Shown piece by piece: positions 10,420 to 20,796 of a stretch of 36,469 nucleotides of DNA. Both the position numbers and the translations under genes were made by a program. This DNA comes from Funneliformis mosseae. Taxonomy: Eukaryota > Glomeromycota > Glomeromycetes > Glomerales > Glomeraceae. The stretch is from contig CAJVPP010000309.1 in assembly GCA_910592005.1 (NCBI GenBank), positions 1 through 36,469 of the forward strand. Reading direction: 5' to 3'. Below the pieces are notes generated by a model. The model was not told the origin of the DNA, ran no database searches, and saw only the letters and a program-made list of their open reading frames with translations. Numbering within the stretch: position 1 is the first letter of the stretch; every line of letters starts with the position of its first letter.

Positions 10420-11785
10420 TTTTAAAATAATAGTAAACAATCGAAAATGGGAATTCAAAATTAAAGTAAATAATTATTTCGACTTTTATTGTGGATTTCT
10501 TGTTTCGGCTTAATTTATGCCAGCCTTGCATGTAATTTAACCGATATTAAATTACTTCAAAAAATTCAAAATTTAATTCGAATAATTTTTAAATGGAAAA
10601 TTATTAATTATTTACTGCTTTGGGATGTAACAAATATTATTTCTTCGTGCCTCTTTGAGACCCTATCAAGTTAGCAGAAAAGATCCTGTTTCGCACATAA
10701 CAATTTTTAATAAAAAAGTATGTGATCTGAATGATCTGAAGAATTTTTCTTCACCTTTCCAAATTGGGATAATATGTTAATTGATTGGAAGTTGGTTGGC
10801 AAAATTTTGCATTTCCAAATTGAGTTAGGAAAGGAATTTTTTTTTTTTTTTTGCTAAATTTTGAGTTTCAGTTTTTTATTTCAAGATCGAATTGTTGAAG
10901 CCATTGCGAAGTTACTTTAATCAAAAGGAAGTGTAATGACTTTGGAAGATTTATCTTTCGCGTATTGAACTGATAAGTATCGAAGATAAATATGTAAGTG
11001 TCTGTGAATATTCTCCGAATGATCAAAGGCACTCATAACTTTTAAATTAAATTTTTTTGATTCATTTACGTAATTCCTTTTTTTTTTCTAAAAAAAAAAA
11101 AAAAATTGAATAAGTGAAAATTCCAAAACTCAATCATAATTTTACATGCATTAATTATTATTGAGAGTTTGAGGCTAATACCCAATATAGCCATTTATGG
11201 TAATTTTAAATAGTGTACTTGTTTTTGAAATTATGTAGGAATACGAGCGCAGTATTTGCATCAAAAATCTTTGACTGATACTCCAAAAGGAATTCAAAGC
11301 GATATTGTATTTTATATTTTAAATTATGAATGATAATTTGAAGCATCAAAAATTACTACAGAAATTTTCTCCATCAAAAATTAGATCGATATTTTAATTG
11401 CACCAATATTTAAAGAAAAATATCTCATAAAATTAATTATATATCTTTATAAATTGTCTAAAATCAAAATGTTGGAAAGGACCTAAACGCATAAACTAAA
11501 TTTATGAGCTTTAAGATAAATTTATAAGAAATCAATATATTCGAAACTTGAAATTTTGTACAAATTATAGCTTGTTATGATCCTAATATTTATCTGAAAT
11601 TATTTTTTAGTTCGTTAGAATAAAATAGTTTTAAACTTAAATATTTTATATTATTAAGATAAATCTTATAAAACCGCATGTATAAAAGTGTGCTTAAAGG
11701 ATTTTGTATAAAACAAATAATAATTAATGTACAAAATTATTGTTTTTATAATATGCAACTGTTGGTTGATACAATAAATAATAAA

Positions 11786-11993
11786 GGACCGGTCCCATTA
11801 ACCGGTCTAAGACCAGGACCTATGTTGTGACTGAAGTTGATTTTCGATCTGAAATTGAGGTTTGCTTAATGCATTTAATCACGTTTAATGGCGGAGATAG
11901 GTTGCGCAAAGATCATCAAAAAGTACTCTAAAGTGTATAAAAAAATTTTTATTAAATTGTGTAACCGGTCTCCTTATTTGGGACGGTCCCTCC
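11786..11993. mobile_element. Short transposon-like element with GGACCGGTCC-type ends
   Basis: The left end has the perfect palindrome GGACCGGTCC (11786-11795), then CATTAACCGGTC. The right end, read inward on the other strand, gives GGGACCGTCCCAAATAAGG followed by AGACCGGT. The two ends share GGACCG, TCCCA and ACCGGT in the same order, as imperfect terminal inverted repeats. The 208-bp size and lack of coding capacity fit a MITE. Flanking target duplications are not clear. Mirror: 24477-24684. Confidence 0.5.
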
Positions 11994-12099
11994 AGTTTTT
12001 CGCTTGTCATTACATATTAGAATTCAAGGATCACATAATCCATCACAATATGTAAATAATACAAATTGTTTCAAATACATAAACGAATACAAAATACAG

Positions 12100-12106
12100 T
12101 ATAAAA
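12100..12106 (+). promoter_or_regulatory. Candidate TATA box of the BTB-TLDc gene
   Basis: TATAAAA lies 108-114 bp upstream of the ATG at 12214, in an otherwise AT-rich region. It is the clearest TATA-like match near this gene. Mirror: 24364-24370. Confidence 0.35.
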
Positions 12107-12213
12107 ATGAGCAGATTAAAACAATTTGCTATGCACAGTCACCCTTTAAAAAAATATCACACAAATTATTAATAAGTCCGTGATCGAGATAAACATTCTC
12201 CCTCTTACATGAA

Positions 12214-13708
12214 ATGGAGTCGTCGACTTTATATTTGGAAGTATTAACAAACTTTGAACAACTTTTTAAAACCAAGGATAATTATGATGTGATTATACAT
12301 GCTGGTGAAGAACCAACTCAAGCAATTTATGCACATTCCGTTGTTCTTTGTTGTCAGTCAAATTATTTTCGAGCTGCACTTTCTAAAAATTGGGAAGAAA
12401 AGAAGGGATGGAAAATATATTTTTAAGAAACCAAATATTAATCCTCATATCTTTAAAATCATTCTCAGGTAAGAAACAATATTTTATTAAAGTTTTTATA
12501 TCCATTTTCGAGTAAAAAATTTTATAATAAAGAAAAATAAAATAATGATGATAAATTAAATTACAATAATAGATATTTATATTGTGGACAAATAGATCTA
12601 AGCGTTGAGGATGGATCAGATGTTTTAAAATTATTACTTGCTGCCGAAGAATTTGGTCTGATTACACTTGCCGAATATATTCAAGTCTTGATCATTAAAA
12701 ACACAAAAGAATTATTGCAAACTGATCCTGTTGGAATACTTGTAATTCTTTTTCGACATGAAACCTTTTTAGAATTGAAAGTTCATGGTTTAGAAACCAT
12801 TTGTCGGAAACCGACTCTCATATTTGAAACTGACAAGATAACAGAATTACCGGCACATATATTGGAATCATTGCTCTTACTAGAATTTCTTGAGTTAAAC
12901 GAAATTAAAGTATGGAATAATTTGATTAAATGGACGCATGCACAACATCCTGCGATTTGTAATGATGTTGTTGAATTGACAAAAGAAGATTTTATTTTAA
13001 TGAAAGAAACAATATCAAGATTTATTCCACTAATTCGATTTCATGATATCACTGGAAAAGAATATTTTGAGGAGGTATTACCTTATAAAAGTTTGTTGCC
13101 AAAAAAACTAAAGTATGAAATCATGCAATTTTACTTAGTTTCAGATATAAAACAAATAGCCTCTAGATTTGGCAATTTTGATTCTGTTATTGTAAATGCA
13201 AGACATCTTGCATTATTTGCAAGTTGGATAAATAGAAAAGTTGAAATTTATAATATCCAAAAAAATCCGTATGAATTTAATCTTATTTTGCGTGGAAGTA
13301 AGGATGGATTTGATGCTACCTCATTTCATACAAAATGTGATTACAAAGGTGCAACCATCGTTATCGCAAAAATTAAAGATACGAATCAAATGGTTGGAGG
13401 TTATAATCCACTTGATTGGAGTGGAAATATTTCTAAAGCTACAACAGATAGTTATATATTTTTATTTGAAAATTATAAAGATATTGATACGGGTAAAATA
13501 GGTAGGGTAATGAAAACAAAAGATGCGATACGTTGTTTCGATTCTCATGGACCTCTTTTTGGTTTTAACATAGGTGGTAGTAATGATATAATGGTAGAAA
13601 ATGGTAAATGGTAAATGGAGTTCTGTATCAAATTCTTATCAAAACCTTAATATTCCAAGAAATTTTGAAATTGATGACTATGAAGTCTTTCAAATCGTTT
13701 TAAAATGA
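12214..13708 (+). pseudogene. BTB-BACK-TLDc protein, 2 exons, two frameshifts
   Basis: Exon 1 is 12214-12468 and exon 2 is 12573-13708, with a GT-AG intron of 104 bp. Exon 1 encodes a BTB/POZ fold (YDVIIHAGEE, AHSVVLCCQSNYFRAALS). Exon 2 completes it (YLYCGQIDLS), continues through a BACK-like helical region, and ends in a TLDc domain (FHTKCDYKGATIVIAKIK, MVGGYNPLDWSG, DSYIFLFENYKD). BTB domains dimerise and often bind cullin-3; TLDc domains are linked to oxidation resistance and V-ATPase binding. Two indels break the frame. One extra G in GGG at 12405-12407 leads to TAA at 12424-12426. A tandem duplication of GGTAAAT (13603-13609 and 13610-13616) creates TAA at 13612-13614. Discounting both leaves 461 codons including the TGA stop at 13706-13708. 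Without them the domain order is canonical, so the lesions are probably real and recent, or assembly errors. Confidence 0.85.
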
Positions 13709-13766
13709 AAATGATCATATCATTTATTTTTAGAATATATATATTATGATTCATGTGGTTCACTAA

Positions 13767-14347
13767 CGCCCGTGATAATGAAATAAACTTTTCTTAGTAA
13801 TCATTTTATTTTTTCCTTCACTATAAAAAATTAAAAAAATTACACAATTTAGTCTTGCCCTAAGCTTCTAAATAATCTATAATCCATATTTAACATTTAA
13901 AACATCTAAAAATTTAGAAATTTAAAAAAAATTTTATTTTATAAAAATAACATAATACAGAAAAGCAATGAAAAATACGTCGATATAATATACCAAATTA
14001 TCTCAAGGTTTCAAAATTCAAAAAAAAAAAAAGAAATTAATGGATCAATGCAACTAATTCGAAATTATAATATATCTATTACAATTTCTCAAATTATAAA
14101 TAAATCATTATTTACGTCTGATGTTTTTAAATAGGCATTTTTTAACCATGAATAGTATTACTTTAGTCTATTAGTAAATTATATTCTAAAAATTCAATTA
14201 TTTATTAATTTTGAATGAATAAATAAATTTAATATGTTTGAATGTAAAATTAATTCATTGTTATAAAATTATCAATACGATTTTCAGATGACGAAATATT
14301 GATATTTTCCCGGATAGTAAAAATATCTATGACCCGTATCACGGGCG
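13767..14347. mobile_element. Possible 581-bp element bounded by 11-bp inverted repeats
   Basis: CGCCCGTGATA at 13767-13777 is matched by its exact reverse complement TATCACGGGCG at 14337-14347. The GC-rich ends stand out in a region that is otherwise mostly A/T, which suggests a non-autonomous DNA element. No internal coding sequence and no convincing flanking duplication was found, and the left end lies only 59 bp after the BTB-TLDc stop. Mirror: 22123-22703. Confidence 0.35.
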
Positions 14348-14846
14348 AACAATTAGTAAAACAGGGGATATTACGTTATATTTTATGATATTTTTTATTT
14401 AAAGTAGTATAAAATTCCTTCGATTAAATTACATACAATATTAAATAACTTTGAAGAGTTTACGTTTACGTAGAATTAGCCAAAAAAATCATGTAAATCT
14501 TTCCTTTTATAGACAAATTTGATAATGCCGGTCAGGATTTTATTATTTATTATAGCAACTGACTGACATTACCATAATTCCGGCCCTGTAATTTTGCGTA
14601 CATCTAATAGTAAAATGGCTCCACTTGACCTCCATATATATATTTCGGGGTCCTAGTGTTGGGTATGAGTTGGCTTAGTCATATTTTTGGTTTATTTCGC
14701 AATGAGAAATAGAGATAGAAACTTGAGGAAAAAATAGATCTTGTACGTAACATATTTACGATTTGCTCCGAATTGATAGATACACATGTCGCTTTTTTTT
14801 TTAAAAAAAAAAAAGCATATCTTATGAAAAGAGTAAGTTTATCAAG

Positions 14847-15019
14847 GAGTCAAAGAGTCACAGAGTCAGAGTAACTAGCCGCCAATTTTTCTTTTTATTT
14901 ACAGGTGAACGAAATGTACGCATGTAAATGAAGTTGATGCAGATTTTGCAAAACTTGCGATGGGCATTGTAATTATAATAATATTTTCACGATGAATCTG
15001 TGACTCTGTGACGTGACTC
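14847..15019. promoter_or_regulatory. Cluster of five GAGTCA/TGACTC hexamers
   Basis: GAGTCA occurs at 14847, 14855 and 14863, exactly 8 bp apart. TGACTC occurs at 15001 and 15014. GTCACAGAGTCA (14857-14868) and TGACTCTGTGAC (15001-15012) form a perfect 12-bp inverted repeat. The hexamer is the half-core of Gcn4/AP-1-type bZIP sites, but no promoter is adjacent, so a repeat origin is equally possible. Mirror: 21451-21623. Confidence 0.35.
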
Positions 15020-15238
15020 TGTAATTTGAAAAAACAAAATTTGCGTGGCTCTTCAATTGGAAACATAGAAATATTACATCTCAAAATCTACAACCTCTAT
15101 ATCCAAACCGTGGCAAGTTGTTCACTTGAACAAAATAAATTTATTTTATAAATTTTAGGTTTCCCTTAAATGTTAATGTTGGTAGAATTTTAATTTATAT
15201 TACGTAAGCAAATAAATTTGAGGATTTTTTTTTTATGT

Positions 15239-15673
15239 TTAACCCGCCTTATTACTATGACTAGAGTAATCTGTGGGCGACCTGCCGTCAGCCTGGTGTT
15301 TTGAACATTGTAAAGTTAAACTCCACATTCCCTGTAAGGTTTGCGGTAAGCTAACTAGTGCTGAACCTGGTACCTCATTTTTTTCATTCAAAGTATACGA
15401 ATAATTTAAGCATGCATTTTGATTATAAACAAAAAAGTAACTTTTAATTAAGTTATAGTCCATGGGTCGGATTTGTATAACTTTTTTATTAAAAAAAATT
15501 AAATTTAATTTTGTAGGTAACATCCAGCCAAAAAAATTACTAATGTCTGTACACAGCACTTTTACTATAGTCCGTACGCATTTTTGGCTTCTGTCTTTCA
15601 AAATTATAATAAAATATGCATTCCAAACATCTGAAAAATTTTTTTTATTAAATAAAAACTTTATATATTGCAC
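15239..15673 (-). CDS. Unassigned 144-codon ORF, probably repeat-derived
   Basis: The frame starts at ATG 15673 and ends at TAA 15239-15241. The first two thirds are low-complexity and rich in Phe, Ile, Lys and Asn. The last third (NEVPGSALVSLPQTLQGMWS, then a Cys/His/Gly-containing stretch ending HSNKAG) is more GC-rich and protein-like, and differs sharply from its surroundings. No known domain is recognisable, nor any intron structure. The GC-rich block may be part of an interspersed repeat such as a SINE that happens to be open. Mirror: 20797-21231. Confidence 0.3.
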   Translation of the reverse strand: MQYIKFLFNKKNFSDVWNAYFIIILKDRSQKCVRTIVKVLCTDISNFFGWMLPTKLNLIFFNKKVIQIRPMDYNLIKSYFFVYNQNACLNYSYTLNEKNEVPGSALVSLPQTLQGMWSLTLQCSKHQADGRSPTDYSSHSNKAG

Positions 15674-15830
15674 GAATTTAAAGAGGTGAAAATAAATAAA
15701 TAATAATAAAATGAAATTTAAAAAGATAATAAAAAATAAAGTCTAAGAAGGGGTTTGGAGGTACTTGGTACTCCCAGAAAATTTTTTTTACACGTTAGAA
15801 ACATTGGGTTCCACAACCTTTTTTATTAAT

Positions 15831-15962
15831 TAGTTCGGAGCGTAAGCGAAGGACTATCTATGTACGAGCGATAGTAATGAAAAATGTCCATCCGTCCCCC
15901 AGCTCAAAATTTGAGTCGATACGTGGTTAGTCCCTTTCGCTACACTTATGCTCCGGACTTAA
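15831..15962. mobile_element. MITE-like element with TCCGGAGC-type terminal inverted repeats
   Basis: The left end AGTTCGGAGCGTAAGCGAAG, continuing GACTA, is mirrored imperfectly by the right end, which reads AGTCCGGAGCATAAGTGTAG and then CGAAAGGGACTA on the other strand. The element is about 132 bp and non-coding. A TA/TTA flank on both sides fits a Tourist- or mariner-like insertion. Its terminal motif recurs in the LamG intron hairpin at 4052-4078, supporting a dispersed family. Mirror: 20508-20639. Confidence 0.6.
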
Positions 15963-18122
15963 CAACGGTTTCCAAAACTGTTCCCTAGTTATATAGAATA
16001 TAATGAAAATGCCTACCGTAATTACTTACGCAATATATGTAAAAGAGTGTGAATATCTTTTAGCGTTATCATGAATTCAGTGTTTAACCTTTATGTCATG
16101 ATGATGCCAATACATTGTTTTTAGTCAGGTCATGTAAGTTTTATAAGATTAATACTAGTGTCAAAGATTGCTTTATCATTACTATTCTTTATTTGAAAAT
16201 CGCTGGAACTTTATGATCCTCCGCAATGAGATTTCAACTTAATTTCGGTGAATCGAAAAATGATCTGCTTTCGTTTTATCAACCAATCATTTTTGACCGT
16301 TTCTAACTTTCGCATCAATGCTCGATTCGCCTCGCCTTTACATTTTCATTCTATTTCCTCGTGTAAAAAAAACCCAATACGATAAATTATTTTATTTATT
16401 AAGATCCTTAAAAGCAGAAGCTCACCCTAATTTGTAAGCCCCCGATTTATAATATATTGATTAAAAGCTAAATTAGGAATAATTACTAATCTATACATGC
16501 GGTTACATTTTTTGCCTTGAAAACCTTCTCGAAAGGTTCCTAGGTAGAATCCGTTGGAACTCATTTGGCTTGATTTTATGTAACATTTCTGAAAAACGGT
16601 TCGAATCTAGCAAAAAGAAAAAGTATTTTCTTCGTCAATAATTAACTCATGCGCGTCCCTTAAATTCTCCAAATATGACGAGGATTCCAAATAAGGGAAA
16701 TTGTAAAATCTGCGATTTGCATGCTCACATGTTTTAGGATGATCTTTTTTTAGTCCACTGTTCGAATCGAAAAAAAAAAATAGCGCAAACGAATAAATGG
16801 GTTATAAAACATCGAAATACATAAACCGAGTAAAAAAACACTAGGTAAGAATTCAGCGGGATAGAAATTTAAAGTTATATAAAAAGTTCAAGAGTATTTT
16901 ACGTCTATTTAAAGTTTGTAACTAAAATCGATAGGTATATCATTAACATTTTATTAGAAATTTCATTGACATATCAATAATTTCCCTTTAAATTCTCGTG
17001 TAAGATTGTAAATCTAAATTTTAATTTTTTATGTGAATTCCGACATTAAAGATTTAAAATCAATAAAGTCAAATTTATGTTTCTAGATCTTGAACATGGA
17101 GCAAGCTTAAATAACAGTACAAAAGTTTATAATGCTTACATTTCGGAAAGGAGATTCGGTTAAACGCCACCGCTCGTGAACAAATTAGCGACCGCACATT
17201 ACTACTGTAAAGTCCAAAAATACCACGCTCTTAATAAAAAAATTTTTCCCACCTGCTTTCCCGTTTATTATGCAGATGTGAGATGAAGTCTCAAACATGT
17301 ATATGTATCTTTTACTGATCGAAATGCTTGACCAGGAGAAACGTGAAGTAATCCACTTTAAATTGTTAGAATCAAAGGTTACAGTTTGTTAAACTTTTCT
17401 TGTAAAAGTAGTGACTTTTTGTGCCGTCAATGCTAATTTACGAAAAACATATTCGGTTCAAACAAATTGATCATCCTTCTATGTTGCAAAATTTTATGGT
17501 GAAAATAATTTCAAATTTCCTTGTAAGGATTTAAATTCGTTTATTAATACAAAATATTAACGGCGGCATGAATTTTTAAATTATCCGACCCATCCTTGTC
17601 GCTATCACTCCATAATTTTTTTTATGTATAAAACGATAAATAAATCTTTATCGTTAAAATGATGGCAAATAGGATTTCACCGTAATCCCAATATTATAAG
17701 GTATGATATGGATTTTTATGTATGGAATGTATGTTTATGGTTTTCCGTCTGGGACGGTTTTTTCATAATGTATGATTATTCGCCACAAAAACCATACTGG
17801 TATTGAATATTTATATATTTAGGTAGAATAATTAAAGTAATTATAGTTTTATCGTCAGATACAGTTTCAATATCTTAAAAAACAATTGGATTTGCTTTGA
17901 ATCAAAGAAAAACAATGAGTCGCGTTGGTAGTTCATGATCGTCATGTGACTTATACTAACGTTGTGGCCGATAAATTAAATAAAAAAAGACGTGGTTCAA
18001 AAAGACGTGGTGGTTAAATATTGGGTTCTTTAGAAAATGCGGTAAATAATTCAATGGGCGATAAGGTATTTCTCAAATTGTATCCCTTTTAATAACTATA
18101 TATGGGTCTTCGTAATACCAAA
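15963..18122. other. Inner 2.2 kb of the left arm, no gene seen
   Basis: No coding frame longer than about 60 codons and no recognisable RNA gene. A GC-richer patch near 17740-17760 holds a small hairpin, CCGTC-TGG-GACGG. A 13-base direct repeat AAAAAGACGTGGT lies at about 17985-18011. Mirror: 18348-20507. Confidence 0.5.
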
Positions 18123-18347
18123 CATAACTAAGGCAATCCAATTCTCTTCGCACAATCCTTTTCTTGAGTTGATCCCGCACTTATTTTGTGATAAAATTAT
18201 TTGGGTCTTTTTCTACCATAATCATAATATGGAAGGAATGTCAAGTTCTAATCCTTGATTATATTCGGGTGTTTTTTAAGATCACTAAAAATTTGTCAAA
18301 CAATTGTAAATTTAAGGCACCAAGCCTAGTTTTTTTGCGTTAGCCGA
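18123..18347. other. Single-copy 225-bp spacer at the palindrome centre
   Basis: This is the only DNA in the window not present twice. It is AT-rich, contains no open frame I can assign, and shows no rRNA, tRNA or telomere-like repeat. Its ends are not complementary beyond the arm boundary, so it would form the loop if the arms paired. Recombination between the arms would simply flip this segment. Confidence 0.95.
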
Positions 18348-20507
18348 TTTGGTATTACGAAGACCCATATATAGTTATTAAAAGGGATACAATTTGAGAA
18401 ATACCTTATCGCCCATTGAATTATTTACCGCATTTTCTAAAGAACCCAATATTTAACCACCACGTCTTTTTGAACCACGTCTTTTTTTATTTAATTTATC
18501 GGCCACAACGTTAGTATAAGTCACATGACGATCATGAACTACCAACGCGACTCATTGTTTTTCTTTGATTCAAAGCAAATCCAATTGTTTTTTAAGATAT
18601 TGAAACTGTATCTGACGATAAAACTATAATTACTTTAATTATTCTACCTAAATATATAAATATTCAATACCAGTATGGTTTTTGTGGCGAATAATCATAC
18701 ATTATGAAAAAACCGTCCCAGACGGAAAACCATAAACATACATTCCATACATAAAAATCCATATCATACCTTATAATATTGGGATTACGGTGAAATCCTA
18801 TTTGCCATCATTTTAACGATAAAGATTTATTTATCGTTTTATACATAAAAAAAATTATGGAGTGATAGCGACAAGGATGGGTCGGATAATTTAAAAATTC
18901 ATGCCGCCGTTAATATTTTGTATTAATAAACGAATTTAAATCCTTACAAGGAAATTTGAAATTATTTTCACCATAAAATTTTGCAACATAGAAGGATGAT
19001 CAATTTGTTTGAACCGAATATGTTTTTCGTAAATTAGCATTGACGGCACAAAAAGTCACTACTTTTACAAGAAAAGTTTAACAAACTGTAACCTTTGATT
19101 CTAACAATTTAAAGTGGATTACTTCACGTTTCTCCTGGTCAAGCATTTCGATCAGTAAAAGATACATATACATGTTTGAGACTTCATCTCACATCTGCAT
19201 AATAAACGGGAAAGCAGGTGGGAAAAATTTTTTTATTAAGAGCGTGGTATTTTTGGACTTTACAGTAGTAATGTGCGGTCGCTAATTTGTTCACGAGCGG
19301 TGGCGTTTAACCGAATCTCCTTTCCGAAATGTAAGCATTATAAACTTTTGTACTGTTATTTAAGCTTGCTCCATGTTCAAGATCTAGAAACATAAATTTG
19401 ACTTTATTGATTTTAAATCTTTAATGTCGGAATTCACATAAAAAATTAAAATTTAGATTTACAATCTTACACGAGAATTTAAAGGGAAATTATTGATATG
19501 TCAATGAAATTTCTAATAAAATGTTAATGATATACCTATCGATTTTAGTTACAAACTTTAAATAGACGTAAAATACTCTTGAACTTTTTATATAACTTTA
19601 AATTTCTATCCCGCTGAATTCTTACCTAGTGTTTTTTTACTCGGTTTATGTATTTCGATGTTTTATAACCCATTTATTCGTTTGCGCTATTTTTTTTTTT
19701 CGATTCGAACAGTGGACTAAAAAAAGATCATCCTAAAACATGTGAGCATGCAAATCGCAGATTTTACAATTTCCCTTATTTGGAATCCTCGTCATATTTG
19801 GAGAATTTAAGGGACGCGCATGAGTTAATTATTGACGAAGAAAATACTTTTTCTTTTTGCTAGATTCGAACCGTTTTTCAGAAATGTTACATAAAATCAA
19901 GCCAAATGAGTTCCAACGGATTCTACCTAGGAACCTTTCGAGAAGGTTTTCAAGGCAAAAAATGTAACCGCATGTATAGATTAGTAATTATTCCTAATTT
20001 AGCTTTTAATCAATATATTATAAATCGGGGGCTTACAAATTAGGGTGAGCTTCTGCTTTTAAGGATCTTAATAAATAAAATAATTTATCGTATTGGGTTT
20101 TTTTTACACGAGGAAATAGAATGAAAATGTAAAGGCGAGGCGAATCGAGCATTGATGCGAAAGTTAGAAACGGTCAAAAATGATTGGTTGATAAAACGAA
20201 AGCAGATCATTTTTCGATTCACCGAAATTAAGTTGAAATCTCATTGCGGAGGATCATAAAGTTCCAGCGATTTTCAAATAAAGAATAGTAATGATAAAGC
20301 AATCTTTGACACTAGTATTAATCTTATAAAACTTACATGACCTGACTAAAAACAATGTATTGGCATCATCATGACATAAAGGTTAAACACTGAATTCATG
20401 ATAACGCTAAAAGATATTCACACTCTTTTACATATATTGCGTAAGTAATTACGGTAGGCATTTTCATTATATTCTATATAACTAGGGAACAGTTTTGGAA
20501 ACCGTTG
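18348..20507. other. Inner 2.2 kb of the right arm, no gene seen
   Basis: Mirror of 15963-18122. The same short hairpin and 13-base direct repeat are present, inverted, near 18710-18730 and 18459-18485. Nothing else is supportable. Confidence 0.5.
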
Positions 20508-20639
20508 TTAAGTCCGGAGCATAAGTGTAGCGAAAGGGACTAACCACGTATCGACTCAAATTTTGAGCTGGGGGACGGATGGACATTTTTCATTACTATC
20601 GCTCGTACATAGATAGTCCTTCGCTTACGCTCCGAACTA
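20508..20639. mobile_element. MITE-like element, right-arm copy
   Basis: Mirror of 15831-15962, with the CCGGAGC-type end at the left and CGCTTACGCTCCGAACTAA at the right. Identity to the left copy includes the mismatched positions of its terminal repeats, so it was duplicated with the arm and did not insert independently. Confidence 0.6.
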
Positions 20640-20796
20640 ATTAATAAAAAAGGTTGTGGAACCCAATGTTTCTAACGTGTAAAAAAAATTTTCTGGGAGT
20701 ACCAAGTACCTCCAAACCCCTTCTTAGACTTTATTTTTTATTATCTTTTTAAATTTCATTTTATTATTATTTATTTATTTTCACCTCTTTAAATTC

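Larger units (their letters stand above)
10420..12213. other. Intergenic region between divergent P450 and BTB-TLDc genes
   Basis: About 1.8 kb without a supportable gene. It contains a T/A homopolymer pair near 11080-11105 and the transposon-like element at 11786-11993. The last 110 bp probably include the BTB-TLDc promoter. Mirror: 24257-26050. Confidence 0.5.
13709..15238. other. Non-coding stretch with short inverted repeats
   Basis: No gene is recognisable. It contains the 11-bp inverted repeat pair listed at 13767-14347, an imperfect hairpin at 14521-14573 (15-base arms, 12 matching), a T10A12 near-palindrome at 14791-14816, and the GAGTCA cluster. Mirror: 21232-22761. Confidence 0.5.
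1..18122 (+). repeat. Left arm of a giant inverted repeat
   Basis: This arm is the reverse complement of 18348-36469. The pairing rule is position i with 36470-i. It holds at the outer ends (ATAACTTACA at the start, TGTAAGTTAT at the end), across every gene pair, and to the inner edge, where ACCAAA at 18117-18122 pairs with TTTGGT at 18348-18353. Base 18123 (C) faces 18347 (A), so pairing stops there. I saw no substitution or length change between arms at the places compared. The arm holds five recognisable genes and several short transposon-like elements. It runs to the window edge, so its full length is unknown. Confidence 0.98.

Noticed and set aside
13241..13501. Second plus-strand frame within the TLDc exon
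   Set aside because: It is an out-of-frame shadow of the conserved TLDc sequence.
14791..14816. GC-T10-A12-GC near-palindrome as a terminator
   Set aside because: Joined T and A runs are frequent here inside introns and intergenic DNA, and this one is not next to any gene end.
15462..15689. Plus-strand 75-codon frame overlapping the 15239-15673 ORF
   Set aside because: Low-complexity Phe/Lys/Ile composition with no motif; an antisense shadow in a region whose coding status is already doubtful.
17919..18017. Short open frame ending KKRRGSKRRGG next to the spacer
   Set aside because: No ATG in the frame, only 32 codons, and the basic tail comes from a 13-base direct repeat.
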